Source: Pseudomonadota bacterium (lineage in GTDB: Bacteria; Pseudomonadota; Alphaproteobacteria; Sphingomonadales; Sphingomonadaceae). Taken from it: a DNA stretch of 64,000 nt. Positions 54,010 through 62,555 of the stretch are shown one piece after another. The stretch is from the NCBI GenBank assembly GCA_023400405.1, contig JAEXFD010000027.1, positions 62,001 to 126,000 on the forward strand, written 5' to 3'. The notes under the pieces are model-generated. The model did not search any database, was not told the origin of the DNA, and saw nothing but the letters and a program-made list of their open reading frames with translations. Each line of letters starts with the position of its first letter. The stretch's first letter is position 1. Made by a program: the position numbers and the translations under genes.

Positions 54010-54918
54010 CTAAACCTTGGCGGGAGCGCCGGCGCGCAGTCCGCGCTCCCCCAGGGCCACCGTGACCACCCCCGCCAGGGCGATCGCCACGCCGGTCAGG
54101 ATCTGCGGTGTCAGCACGTCGCCCATGAACAGGCCGCCGATCAGGATCGACACCAGGGGCGAGCCCAGCAGATAGGGCGTCACCCGCCCGGCCTCGCGCC
54201 TCTGCACCAGCCAGAACATCAGACTGGTCGCGAACACGGACGAAATCACCCCCGCCCAGATCAGGGTGCCCCACACCAGCGGCGTCGCCGCCTTGGCCGC
54301 CTCCCACTGCCCCGTCTCGAACAGGGCCGAACCCAGCGTCAGAGCCGGCAAGGCCATCAGCGCCAGCAGTCCCTGCATCTTCAGCGGCGGGATAGAGGTC
54401 GTGCCGCGCGCGATCACCGTCGTCAGCGCCCAGGCCGAGGCGCCCAGCGCCCCGACCAGAATAGCCTTCCAGTCCTGCAAGGCGTGGGGGTCCAGCGTCA
54501 TCCAGGCCACGCCCATGAAGGCGATCACCAGGCCGACCGTCGCCATCCGCGAAATCCGCTCGCCCAGCAACAGGAAGGCGAACAGGGACGTCAGCGGAAT
54601 CCACAGCTGGGTCGCCACCGTCACCGGGCTGACGTCATGAGCCAGCCAGAAGGCCAGGTAGATCAGACCGTAGTGGATCGGCCCGCCCACCACGGCGATG
54701 ATGAGCAGGCTCTTCCAGTTCGGAAACGGCGGCCGCACGAACCAGACCAGGCAGGCGGCGGCGATGGCGAAGCGCAGCGCCCCCGTCATCAGCGGCGGCA
54801 GCACCTCGGTGGCGACCTTGGCGGCGGCGTTGTTCACCCCCCAGATGACCAGAACGGCCACGATGGCGGCGATCTCGAGCGGCGTCAGCGCGTGCGGGGA
54901 GGAGGAGGAACTGGACAC
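54010..54918 (-). CDS. EamA/DMT family transporter
   Basis: About 302 residues with ten hydrophobic segments in two EamA repeats (for example IAAIVAVLVIWGVNNAAAKVA and SAWALTTVIARGT). Drug/metabolite exporters of this type move amino acids, nucleotides or metabolites. The start is unclear: I took the GTG before SSSSSSPHALTP; an ATG 16 codons upstream (54966) is possible but has no clear ribosome site. Convergent with sodC, 5 bases apart. Confidence 0.85.
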   Translation of the reverse strand: MSSSSSSPHALTPLEIAAIVAVLVIWGVNNAAAKVATEVLPPLMTGALRFAIAAACLVWFVRPPFPNWKSLLIIAVVGGPIHYGLIYLAFWLAHDVSPVTVATQLWIPLTSLFAFLLLGERISRMATVGLVIAFMGVAWMTLDPHALQDWKAILVGALGASAWALTTVIARGTTSIPPLKMQGLLALMALPALTLGSALFETGQWEAAKAATPLVWGTLIWAGVISSVFATSLMFWLVQRREAGRVTPYLLGSPLVSILIGGLFMGDVLTPQILTGVAIALAGVVTVALGERGLRAGAPAKV

Positions 54919-55018
54919 GCCCCCATGCTTGCCACAGGGCGCGACGATTGGCCTCTCACGAAGCATGACCGCAGGTTACCCTGCACAACCGCCCGTCCTG
55001 TCGGCTATAGAGGCCGCC

Positions 55019-55585
55019 ATGAAGACCCCTGCCCTGCTGTCCGCCCTCGCCGTCCTGACCGCCTGCATCGCCGCCGCGCCCGCAACCGCCGAGCCGTCTC
55101 TCGTCGTCTCGCCCCAGCCTCTGCCGATCGACGACGCTCGGCCGCGCGTCTTCCTGGGCGGCAGCATCGACATGGGCGGCGCGCCGGACTGGCAGGCGGC
55201 GCTGACACAGGCCCTGGGCGACATGGACGTCACCGTGCTGAACCCCCGCCGCCCCGACTGGAACCCCGCCTGGCGCCCCGAGGCGGATGAGCCCGAGTTC
55301 CGCCGCCAGGTCGAGTGGGAGCTGGCCGCCCTGGAAAGCGCCGACGTCATCGTCATGTATTTCGCGCCGGGCACGCAAAGCCCGATCAGCCTGCTGGAAA
55401 TGGGCCTGCATGCGCGCGGCGGAAAGCTGATCGTGCTGGCCCCCGAAGGCTTCTGGCGCAAGGGCAACGTCGACATCACCGCCCGCGCCTATGGCGTGCG
55501 TCAGGTGCAGACCATGGACGAACTGACCGCCGCCGTCCGCCAGGCCCTGACCGAAGCCGCCGAGAAGGGCCGCTTCGCGCGCTAG
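55019..55585 (+). CDS. Secreted nucleoside 2-deoxyribosyltransferase-like protein
   Basis: 188 residues. Signal peptide (ALLSALAVLTACIAAAPATA), then a Rossmann-like domain with RVFLGGSIDMGGAPDWQAAL, NPRRPDWNPAWRPEADEPEF, RQVEWELAALESADVIVMYF and PISLLEMGLHARGGKLIVLA. These are the hallmarks of the nucleoside 2-deoxyribosyltransferase superfamily (glycine motif GGSI, acidic catalytic region, and SLLEMGL). Relatives are normally cytoplasmic, so a signal peptide is odd. The ATG is at the first Met of the signal peptide; the longer upstream frame is not coding. Confidence 0.78.
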   Translation: MKTPALLSALAVLTACIAAAPATAEPSLVVSPQPLPIDDARPRVFLGGSIDMGGAPDWQAALTQALGDMDVTVLNPRRPDWNPAWRPEADEPEFRRQVEWELAALESADVIVMYFAPGTQSPISLLEMGLHARGGKLIVLAPEGFWRKGNVDITARAYGVRQVQTMDELTAAVRQALTEAAEKGRFAR

Positions 55586-56049
55586 AAGACCGGCTTGGCC
55601 ACCATCAGCCAATAGATGCCGATTACGCCTGCAAAGGCGGGCCACCCCAGGATGAACCAGCCCCGGAACAGGTGGTGATAGGTCTGCGGCAGGGCCTCCC
55701 CTGCCTCCGCCGCCGTCTGGGCCAGACGCGCCATCCTCATCTGCATCCACACCACCGGCAGCCAGCAGGCCCCGATCAACACATAGAGGGCGTAGGCCGC
55801 TAGCAGCCACGGCTCGGTCAGAGCGTATCCCTGCAGGTGAATCAGGCCCAGCCCGCTGAGCGGCTGGACCACCACGGCGCTGGCGGTGAAGACGAAATCG
55901 GCCAGCACCACGATCTTGCCGACCGCCGCGATGGTCGCGACGTTGCGGCTCATGTGGGCGCGCAGCATGAAGAAGGCGATGCCCGCCCCCGTGCCGAACA
56001 GCACCGCCCCCGACAGGATGTGGATGATCTTCAGGATCAGATACAGCAT
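55582..56049 (-). CDS. DUF2269-type integral membrane protein
   Basis: 155 residues with four transmembrane helices (LILKIIHILSGAVLFGTGAG, AVGKIVVLADFVFTASAVVV, LAAYALYVLIGACWLPVVW, FILGWPAFAGVIGIYWLM). It contains His residues near the first and last helices, as seen in DUF2269 proteins that may bind haem or a quinone. The function is unknown. Its ATG overlaps the stop of the epimerase-DoxX gene (ATGA). Confidence 0.8.
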   Translation of the reverse strand: MLYLILKIIHILSGAVLFGTGAGIAFFMLRAHMSRNVATIAAVGKIVVLADFVFTASAVVVQPLSGLGLIHLQGYALTEPWLLAAYALYVLIGACWLPVVWMQMRMARLAQTAAEAGEALPQTYHHLFRGWFILGWPAFAGVIGIYWLMVAKPVF

Positions 56050-57350
56050 CACCGCCTCGCGTCCGTCGCCGCCACGAACAGGCACAGGGCCATCATCGGC
56101 AGCACCTTGAGCCACGGCCCCAGCGGGTCGATCCAGTAGTGCGGCAGGCTGAGCGTCCCGGCGATCAGATAGCCGACCGTGGCCAGACACATCAGGATCG
56201 CCACGCGCGCCGTCCACGGCCGCACGAACAGCGCCAGCCCCAGCACCACGTCCAGCAACGCCCCCCACCAGGCGATCGGCCCGGCCCAACGGCCGAAGCC
56301 CCCTTCATGAAGGACGGCGATCGCCCCGCTCCAGCCCGGCCCGAAGCTGATCAGGCCGGTGATCAGCCAGAACAGGCCCAGCGTCAGGATGGAGACCGGC
56401 CGCACGAACCACAGCCGTGCGTGCCACACATCCTGAACCGAGGCCGGCGTTTCGGTCAGGAAACGGCGGAAACCCCGCGCCCGGACGCCCAGACGCTCAG
56501 CCCAGCCGCTGTCGACGCCGGACACGTCGTGATCCATCTGGCGTATGGCCGTGCTGCGGATCGGCGAGGACCAGCCCAGCCGCCCCAACAGGTCGCCGAT
56601 CATCAGCGCCGGCGCGGCCAGGGCGCGCGGAATCCGCACGACCGGCGCGGGCGAAAGGCCCAGCCACCCGCGATAAAGCCGCACCGTCTCGATCATGCTG
56701 ACCGCTTCCGGCCCCGGCATGTCGAACGTCTCATGCACCGGCGCGCCGGGCTTCAACGCCGCCACGACCGCTTCGCCCAGATCGGCCAGGGCGATGGGAC
56801 GGAAAACCTGATCGCCGCCGACCACCGGGCTGAACAGGGGAAAGGCCGCCAGCGCCCGGATCAGGCCGGTCCCGCCGAACGCCGCCCGGTCCACCACCAG
56901 CGACGGGCGCAGGATCAACCAGTCCAGATCGGCGGCGCGGACCAACCGCTCCGTCTCGGCCTTGGTGCGGGCATAGGCCGTGCCCGCCGCATCATCGGCG
57001 CCCACGGCGGAAATATGGATCAGGCGACGCACGCCCGCCTGCTCGCAAGCCTGGATGAGGGCGCGCGGACCCTCGACATGGGCCAGCGCCGTGCTGTCGC
57101 CCGCCCCGTCCTGCAACACCCCGACGCAGTTCACCACGGCGTCGACGCCGTCCAGCAGCGGCGCCCAGGCTTCAGACGTGGTCAGATCGGCGAAGTCGGC
57201 CCTAATCCAGTCGAAGGCAGGCGCGCGCCGCGCGGCTTCAGCGGGCCGTCGCGCCCCGGCTCGCACTGTCCAGCCCGCGACCGACAGGGCCGCCGCCAGA
57301 TGCGAGCCGATGAAGCCGTTGGCCCCCAGAACCAGAACACGCCCTCTCAT
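56049..57350 (-). CDS. NAD(P)-binding epimerase fused to a DoxX-like membrane domain
   Basis: 433 residues. Residues 1-280 are an atypical short-chain dehydrogenase/epimerase: VLVLGANGFIGSHLAAALS (Rossmann), FADLTTSEAWAPLLDGVDAVVNCVG, and LIHISAVGADDAAGTAYART. Residues about 300-433 form four helices of the DoxX type (SILTLGLFWLITGLISFGPG, ALLDVVLGLALFVRP, VAILMCLATVGYLIAGTL). The fusion is typical of a known family. It heads a tight group with the DUF2269 gene (overlap) and follows the DCC gene by 6 bases. Confidence 0.85.
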   Translation of the reverse strand: MRGRVLVLGANGFIGSHLAAALSVAGWTVRAGARRPAEAARRAPAFDWIRADFADLTTSEAWAPLLDGVDAVVNCVGVLQDGAGDSTALAHVEGPRALIQACEQAGVRRLIHISAVGADDAAGTAYARTKAETERLVRAADLDWLILRPSLVVDRAAFGGTGLIRALAAFPLFSPVVGGDQVFRPIALADLGEAVVAALKPGAPVHETFDMPGPEAVSMIETVRLYRGWLGLSPAPVVRIPRALAAPALMIGDLLGRLGWSSPIRSTAIRQMDHDVSGVDSGWAERLGVRARGFRRFLTETPASVQDVWHARLWFVRPVSILTLGLFWLITGLISFGPGWSGAIAVLHEGGFGRWAGPIAWWGALLDVVLGLALFVRPWTARVAILMCLATVGYLIAGTLSLPHYWIDPLGPWLKVLPMMALCLFVAATDARR

Positions 57351-57356
57351 AATGAC

Positions 57357-57806
57357 CTACCCCAGCACTCGACCCGACATGTCCACGCCTTCGGGCGGCA
57401 TGGCGCACCAGGCCTGGCCGGGAAAGCGCCGCCGATGCCGGGCGACCCAGCCATAGACCGCGTCTCGCACCGGCCGGGGAATCAAGCGCCCCGCCGTCGC
57501 CAGTCGATAGGGAAACGGCAGGGACGCCGCCAGATGCAGCACCCCGTTCGAGCGGCCGATGGCGCGCCCCTCCTCGATCACCAGCATGGTCGAGGGGTCA
57601 TCCGGCGACAGGCCATAGTGCCGCAGCAAGGCCCGCCCCAGCTCCGACTGCGTCGGAGCGAGGCGAAACCGTGGCCCGTGCTTCAATAGGGTCCGCGCGG
57701 AATGGGAGCACAGGGCGCAGTCGCCGTCGAACAGGACCAGCGGCCGGTCGTCCGGAAAGGACGGCACCGCCGGATCGTCGCCATAGCTGTAGGCCCCCAG
57801 CCCCAC
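57357..57806 (-). CDS. DCC family thiol-disulfide oxidoreductase-like protein (DUF393)
   Basis: 149 residues with the family signature PLVLFDGDCALCSHSARTLL near residue 22, a Trx-like fold carrying a DGDCxxC motif, and a C-terminal RRRFPGQAWCAMPPEG. The start is GTG with AAAGGG 7 bases upstream. It is upstream of and probably cotranscribed with the epimerase-DoxX and DUF2269 genes. Redox partner unknown. Confidence 0.85.
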   Translation of the reverse strand: MGLGAYSYGDDPAVPSFPDDRPLVLFDGDCALCSHSARTLLKHGPRFRLAPTQSELGRALLRHYGLSPDDPSTMLVIEEGRAIGRSNGVLHLAASLPFPYRLATAGRLIPRPVRDAVYGWVARHRRRFPGQAWCAMPPEGVDMSGRVLG

Positions 57807-57828
57807 GCCGCGCCCTTTCGCGTCGGGC

Positions 57829-58329
57829 TTAGAACGGAATGTCGTCGTTTAGGTCGTAGCTTTCCTTCGGACCCGAGGGCTTGTTGGCGCCGCCCGTCGA
57901 GAAGCCCGAGGAATAGTCGTCGTCGCGACCGCCGCCGCCGTAGCCGCCGCGATCACCGCCGCCGCCCTGGCTGTCGCCGCGGCCGCCCAGCATGGTCAGC
58001 TGGCCGTTGAAGCGCTGGATAACGATCTCGGTCGAGTATTTCTCGACGCCCTGCTGATCGGTCCATTTGCGGGTCTGCAGCGAGCCTTCGACGTAAACGG
58101 TCGAGCCCTTCTTCAGATAGTTCTCGGCCACCTTGACGATGTTGTCGTTGAAGATGACGACCGAGTGCCACTCGGTCTTTTCCTTGCGCTCGCCCGTGGC
58201 CTTGTCGCGCCAGGTTTCCGAGGTGGCGATACGCAGATTGGCGACGCGATCGCCGTTGTTCAGCGAGCGGATTTCCGGGTCGCGACCCAGGTTGCCGACC
58301 AGAATGACCTTGTTGACGCTGCCCGCCAT
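57829..58329 (-). CDS. ssb: Single-stranded DNA-binding protein
   Basis: 166 residues. OB fold at residues 1-110 (MAGSVNKVILVGNLGRDPEI, RIATSETWRDKATGERKEKT, TEWHSVVIFN, YVEGSLQTRKW), a Gly-rich linker (GGRGDSQGGGGDRGGYGGGG) and the acidic tip DLNDDIPF that recruits repair and replication proteins. The linker and tip are complete. Single gene. Confidence 0.96.
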   Translation of the reverse strand: MAGSVNKVILVGNLGRDPEIRSLNNGDRVANLRIATSETWRDKATGERKEKTEWHSVVIFNDNIVKVAENYLKKGSTVYVEGSLQTRKWTDQQGVEKYSTEIVIQRFNGQLTMLGGRGDSQGGGGDRGGYGGGGRDDDYSSGFSTGGANKPSGPKESYDLNDDIPF

Positions 58330-58417
58330 GACCGATGTCCTTTTATTCGTCTTGTCGTCCGCTCCTTAACCGAAACGGACGAGATGTTCTAGTTTTGTTC
58401 ACCCCATTCAGGGTGGG

Positions 58418-58846
58418 TTAGTTGGGCGCCACCGCCACGGGGCGCCCGTCGATCCGGCGCTGGATGGCCCCCGGAATGGCCAGACGGCCGTCGCCGGTCC
58501 GCGCCAGGGCGAAGAACCGCGCGCCGTCCAGGCTCTTGCTGAATTTGACGCCCGTGCGGTCGATGAAGATGAACTGGCCCTGATAGGCGCCGACCATCTC
58601 ATTGTTGCTGCCGCCCAGGCTCAGGAATTTCAGGCGCATCTCTTCCAGTCGCGCGGCGCAGAACTCGATCTGCGGCTGATCGCGCGCCACCACGTTGAAG
58701 CGGGGCGCGTCGCTGGCCAGTTCGCCGACGTGATAGCAGACGCCCTTGTCGGTCGGCGCCTTGAGCTGAGGCGCGCCGCAGGCCGCCAGGGCGGCCGAGC
58801 CGAGCACGACGGCCAATCCAGAGGTCAGAACACGCACCTTCGTCAC
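58418..58846 (-). CDS. Hypothetical lipoprotein
   Basis: 142 residues. Starts at GTG overlapping the upstream stop (GTGA), with a lipoprotein signal ending in LAAC (Cys near residue 23). The mature part has KGVCYHVGELASDAPRFNVV, FCAARLEEMRLKFLSLGGSN and YQGQFIFIDRTGVKFSKSLD. I do not recognise a family. Two or more Cys residues suggest a disulphide. Operon partner of the next gene. Confidence 0.75.
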   Translation of the reverse strand: MTKVRVLTSGLAVVLGSAALAACGAPQLKAPTDKGVCYHVGELASDAPRFNVVARDQPQIEFCAARLEEMRLKFLSLGGSNNEMVGAYQGQFIFIDRTGVKFSKSLDGARFFALARTGDGRLAIPGAIQRRIDGRPVAVAPN

Positions 58847-59511
58847 AGCTCCGGGAACTGACAGTTGCGGTCCTGCTGGGCCAGGGTGCGGAAGCGGTTG
58901 TTGTCGCTGGACTGCTCGACGCGGCGCGGCACCAGACGCAGGGTGGTGTCGCCCCAGCGGCCGTACTGAGCGTCGCCCGGTCGCACGCAGGTTCCGGCGT
59001 AGAGGGCCTGAACGCAGGCGCCCAGGCTCATATTGCCCGACACCTGCCGCCATTCAGAGCCCGTGTGGCGCAGACAGGCCGTGCCCGATGCGGCGGCCGC
59101 AGGGCGTGCGGCGTCGGCGGCGCTGGGCTGCCCCACAGGCGCGGCGTCGGCCATCGTCACGACGGGCGCTTCAGGCGGGGGCGCGAAGGAGGCGGTCGGC
59201 GCCGCGACCAGGGAGCCGGTCGAATCCAGGCCGACATCCAGGGCGCTGGTGGCCACGCCGTTCTTCTGGGCGCAATCGGCCAGGGTGGCCAGGCCGACGA
59301 ACTGTCCGTTGACGAAGCAACGCAGTTCGCGCGTCGGCTCCAGGGTCGGGGCTTCGGCGACATCGATGGTCAGTCCGCCCTTGGACGCCGGCGGCGCCTC
59401 GACAGGTCCGTCGCGCCCGCCGCTGAACACCAGGGCGGCCGCCACCGCGCCGACGACGGCCAGGCCGGCGCCGACGATCAGGACCGTGCGATTGTCTTTG
59501 GAAAGGGCCAT
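58843..59511 (-). CDS. Hypothetical single-pass membrane protein
   Basis: 222 residues. A transmembrane helix at about 9-30 (TVLIVGAGLAVVGAVAAALVF), then a periplasmic part with a proline- and alanine-rich linker (ASFAPPPEAPVVTMADAAPV, QPSAADAARPAAAASG). The end is a Cys-rich domain (CLRHTGSEWRQVSGNMSLGA, CVQALYAGTCVRPGDAQYGR, NCQF). Six Cys residues after the helix fit a disulphide-linked fold. Likely restricted to Caulobacterales. The stop overlaps the lipoprotein start. Confidence 0.72.
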   Translation of the reverse strand: MALSKDNRTVLIVGAGLAVVGAVAAALVFSGGRDGPVEAPPASKGGLTIDVAEAPTLEPTRELRCFVNGQFVGLATLADCAQKNGVATSALDVGLDSTGSLVAAPTASFAPPPEAPVVTMADAAPVGQPSAADAARPAAAASGTACLRHTGSEWRQVSGNMSLGACVQALYAGTCVRPGDAQYGRWGDTTLRLVPRRVEQSSDNNRFRTLAQQDRNCQFPEL

Positions 59512-59590
59512 GCAGCTCTCAACGCTAACGAAGGCCCCACTAACCCCGTCCGCCCCACGGCCGTCAACCGAAAGCGCCGTTCACCCCGGC

Positions 59591-62308
59591 TTAGCCTGTG
59601 AGTCGCGCCAATGCAGCCTGATAGTTGGCCAGTTGAGCCTGCAGATAGGCTGGCGCCTGCCCCGTGACCGGCGGCTTGGACGCTTCGGGCGACAGGGCGC
59701 GATAGGCGTCGCGCATGGCCTTGATCGCCAGTTGCACCTGATCCTTGGACTTGGCGATGGCCTCGGCGCCGGACAGGTTGAGCAACGGCGACAGGTTGAC
59801 CCCGAAGGTCTTCTTCTTGTCGTCCGCCGACTTGCCGATGAAGCCGGGCGTCAGGCCCAGCCCCGCCAGGGCGTCGCGCCCCCCTTCGCCGGGGATCAGC
59901 ACGGCGCCGGCCCGCCCGTCGGCGCTGGTGATCGACAGACGCTGGACGCCGCCGCTGGTCACGCGCGTGTCGCCGTCCATGCCCGTCAGATAGTCCCGGT
60001 CCGTCTTGATCGTGACCTTGAGATGGCGGCCCGAGGCCAGTTCGATCTTGCGCGCCAGGGACTGTAGCGTGTCCTTCGCCTCGATGGTCACGGCCGTCTG
60101 CCGCCCGGTCGCGGGATTCTGCACATAGAAACGGTCGCCGACGCGCACGGCCGTGGCGTCCACCAGGGCTTTGGAATCGCTCTGATCGATCTCGCCCTGC
60201 GGCAGGCCCAGCCGGTCCAGAACGCTGGCGCCGCCGGACGAAACCGTCAGGGCCAGCGGCTTGGCCTGTCCTTCGGCCGCCGTCCAGTTCTGGCTCCATT
60301 CCACCTGGCCGGTCTGAGCGTCCAGCCGCGCCAGATAGCCGCGCGTGGGGTCGTCCTTCTTGGCGCCGACAGGGCGGTCCGAAACGCCCGTGAGCCAGAC
60401 CTTGCCGTCGTGCACCTTGACGTCGGCGGCCGTGTCGTCGCCCTCCCCGCCGTAATAGGTCAGCCGATCGGCGCCCGAGGCGGTCAGGTCCGTGGACAAG
60501 CTGGCGACGAAGGCGTCCTGCCCGCCCGCGTGGGCGTTGGCGACCTGACCCGCGTTCAGGGCGCCGTTGCCGGTCGCCCCCGACACGATCAGCCGCCCGT
60601 TCGCCACCGCCAGACCGGCGATCTCGCCGCCCGAGGACGCGCCCAGGCTCCGCACGCTCAGCAACTCAGGCGCCCCCGTCGGACCGACGCGGAAGTGACG
60701 CAGCACGAAGGCGCCGTTCTCGACCCCCGCCGTATAGAGATTGTCGCCGTCGACGGTCATGGCCTGAACGTTGTCGTCTCCCGCCGTGCCGAACTGGGCC
60801 GCGCCCGTCGCGGTCGCCTTGATCGGCGCCAGGCTATGGATTTGGCTTTCGCTGAAGGCCTGGACGTAGCCGTCCCAGCCGCCCACGGCCAGCGCGCCCG
60901 GCATGGCCGACTTGGCCCGTCCCGCCACATAGACCCGGCCGTCCGCGCCGAAGGAGACGGCCGTGGCCTCATCCTCGGCCCTGGCGCCGCGCCTCTGGGT
61001 CCACTGCTCGCGGCCGTCGGCGTCGAAAACGGTGACGAAGCTGTCCGCCGTCGTGGCCGAAGCTCCGGCCTCGCCAGGAACCAAGGCGCCGACCACTGAG
61101 CCGGCCACCGCCACCCGTCCGTCCGCGTCCACGGCGATGGCGTAGCCGCTGGCCTTGGAGGCCGCGCCCAACGCCCGGCTGACCACCACATTGCCCGCCG
61201 AATCTAGCTTCATCAGGACGACGTCGGCCTGGCCCTTGATCGGCTGCGTGGAAGAGCCGGCGCTGACGTCGGCCACGATCCACATCGAGCCGTCCGGCCC
61301 CGCAGCGCTGGCGCGCACCGTCTCTACGCCGTCCGGCAGGTTGGAGACGCCGCTGCGGCCCTCGACCCAGAAGCTCTCGCCGCCCGCGCCTGCGACCGGA
61401 TTGCCGTCCGGGTCGAACTTCAGCACTTCGTGACCGCCCTTGGTCCCGACGCCCTGCACCACCTGGATCGAATCCCGCGCCTCTGCGGGAACGAAGCTGA
61501 TCGTCTCCGCCGAGGTTCCGCTGACCGTCAGTCCCCAGCGCGTCGGCCCGGCGGGCAAGGTGATGGTCTTATCGCCGACCTTCACGGTCCGCGGCTCGGC
61601 CTCGATCATCTGGCGGTGAATGCGGGTCTGCACGCCCGCCGCCTCCAGCTTGCCGTTGATGTGCTCCAGCACCGCATCCATCGTGCGCGGCGTCGACCCC
61701 ATCTCGGCCAAGTCGATGGCGACCGTCTGACTGCCCGCGATCGTCTTCGCCGTCACGCCGAAACGCACATCGCCCTGGAAGGCGGCGACCTCGTCGGTCA
61801 GGGCGCCGTCATGAATCGGGCCGGTCAGATATTTGGAGCTGTCGCGGGCCACGGCCGCCGTCGACTGGCTCTGCGAAGCCGAAACGCCCTGAACGATCCG
61901 CACGCCGTCGAACTGGGCCGAGGCCAGAAAGTCCGTCACTTCCGCCATGCCCGAGGTGAAGCGCCGAGACAACTGATCGGACTCCAGTCGTCCCACGTTG
62001 CGCTCGCCCGCCCGCGTGGTCAGGGCCTCCAGCATCGTCAGCCCCTGATACAGGGCGAATATCTTGCGATAGTCGCTCGAAGAGGCGCCCTTGACGTCGA
62101 GCACCGCGTTTTCTTCGTTGACGAGCTTGCGTCCGCTCAGCGCCGAGCGCAGCAGCTCCGATTGGCTCGGCTTCTCCTTGGCGTCCAGGCTCCAGGGCGC
62201 CGTCGGCTGGGTCTTGGGCTTGGCCGCAGGCGCGGCCGAAGGCAGGCCGCCGAGACCCGCTCCGGCGCCGAAAAGACCCAGCAGATAACTGTTGTTGATG
62301 GCCGCCAA
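59591..62308 (-). CDS. FlaEY-like flagellar protein with beta-propeller region
   Basis: 905 residues. The N-terminal 130 residues are flagellin-like in part (MAAINNSYLLGLFGAGAGLG, LYQGLTMLEALTTRAGERNV). Residues about 300-640 contain propeller repeats of the SBBP type (SGYAIAVDADGRVAVAGSVV, ATAVSFGADGRVYVAGRAKS, GEIAGLAVANGRLIVSGATG). The C-terminal half returns to filament-associated sequence (KDQVQLAIKAMRDAYRALSP). I recall a Caulobacter protein called FlaEY of about 1000 residues, needed for normal flagellin production; this resembles it. Start is TTG with GGAGG 5 bases upstream. It lies between flagellin genes and the SSB region. Confidence 0.72.
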   Translation of the reverse strand: MAAINNSYLLGLFGAGAGLGGLPSAAPAAKPKTQPTAPWSLDAKEKPSQSELLRSALSGRKLVNEENAVLDVKGASSSDYRKIFALYQGLTMLEALTTRAGERNVGRLESDQLSRRFTSGMAEVTDFLASAQFDGVRIVQGVSASQSQSTAAVARDSSKYLTGPIHDGALTDEVAAFQGDVRFGVTAKTIAGSQTVAIDLAEMGSTPRTMDAVLEHINGKLEAAGVQTRIHRQMIEAEPRTVKVGDKTITLPAGPTRWGLTVSGTSAETISFVPAEARDSIQVVQGVGTKGGHEVLKFDPDGNPVAGAGGESFWVEGRSGVSNLPDGVETVRASAAGPDGSMWIVADVSAGSSTQPIKGQADVVLMKLDSAGNVVVSRALGAASKASGYAIAVDADGRVAVAGSVVGALVPGEAGASATTADSFVTVFDADGREQWTQRRGARAEDEATAVSFGADGRVYVAGRAKSAMPGALAVGGWDGYVQAFSESQIHSLAPIKATATGAAQFGTAGDDNVQAMTVDGDNLYTAGVENGAFVLRHFRVGPTGAPELLSVRSLGASSGGEIAGLAVANGRLIVSGATGNGALNAGQVANAHAGGQDAFVASLSTDLTASGADRLTYYGGEGDDTAADVKVHDGKVWLTGVSDRPVGAKKDDPTRGYLARLDAQTGQVEWSQNWTAAEGQAKPLALTVSSGGASVLDRLGLPQGEIDQSDSKALVDATAVRVGDRFYVQNPATGRQTAVTIEAKDTLQSLARKIELASGRHLKVTIKTDRDYLTGMDGDTRVTSGGVQRLSITSADGRAGAVLIPGEGGRDALAGLGLTPGFIGKSADDKKKTFGVNLSPLLNLSGAEAIAKSKDQVQLAIKAMRDAYRALSPEASKPPVTGQAPAYLQAQLANYQAALARLTG

Positions 62309-62425
62309 GCAAACCTCCGCCCGTCAGCATCGCCCGCCACGGTAACGAACTGTTTAACAGTCGCCAGGAACCGCGCGCCGAACACCGCCGTTTTTCGCCT
62401 CGCCACAGCCGAGGTGAGACTGCCC

Positions 62426-62548
62426 ATGTCACGCGTGCGCTGGATATTGATGAGGCTGATGAGCCTCTACGGCCTGATCCCTCGACCGACCCGCCGTCGG
62501 CCGCCCCCCTTGTCGCTAGGACACGGCGCGCAGCGACGGCTGGGCTAG
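62426..62548 (+). CDS. Possible 40-residue basic peptide, uncertain
   Basis: Frame in the gap between the FlaEY-like and flagellin genes, opposite strand: MSRVRWILMRLMSLYGLIPR and a Pro/Arg-rich tail. AGGTGAG lies upstream of the ATG. No family is recognised; a chance frame is possible. The rest of the 247-base gap (62309-62555) shows only a short palindrome CTGTTTAACAG near 62350. Confidence 0.25.
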   Translation: MSRVRWILMRLMSLYGLIPRPTRRRPPPLSLGHGAQRRLG

Positions 62549-62555
62549 GCCGCGA

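Noticed and set aside
59478..60299. Repetitive Arg/Gly-rich frame within the FlaEY-like gene
   Set aside because: A shadow frame of the propeller-encoding DNA; composition only.
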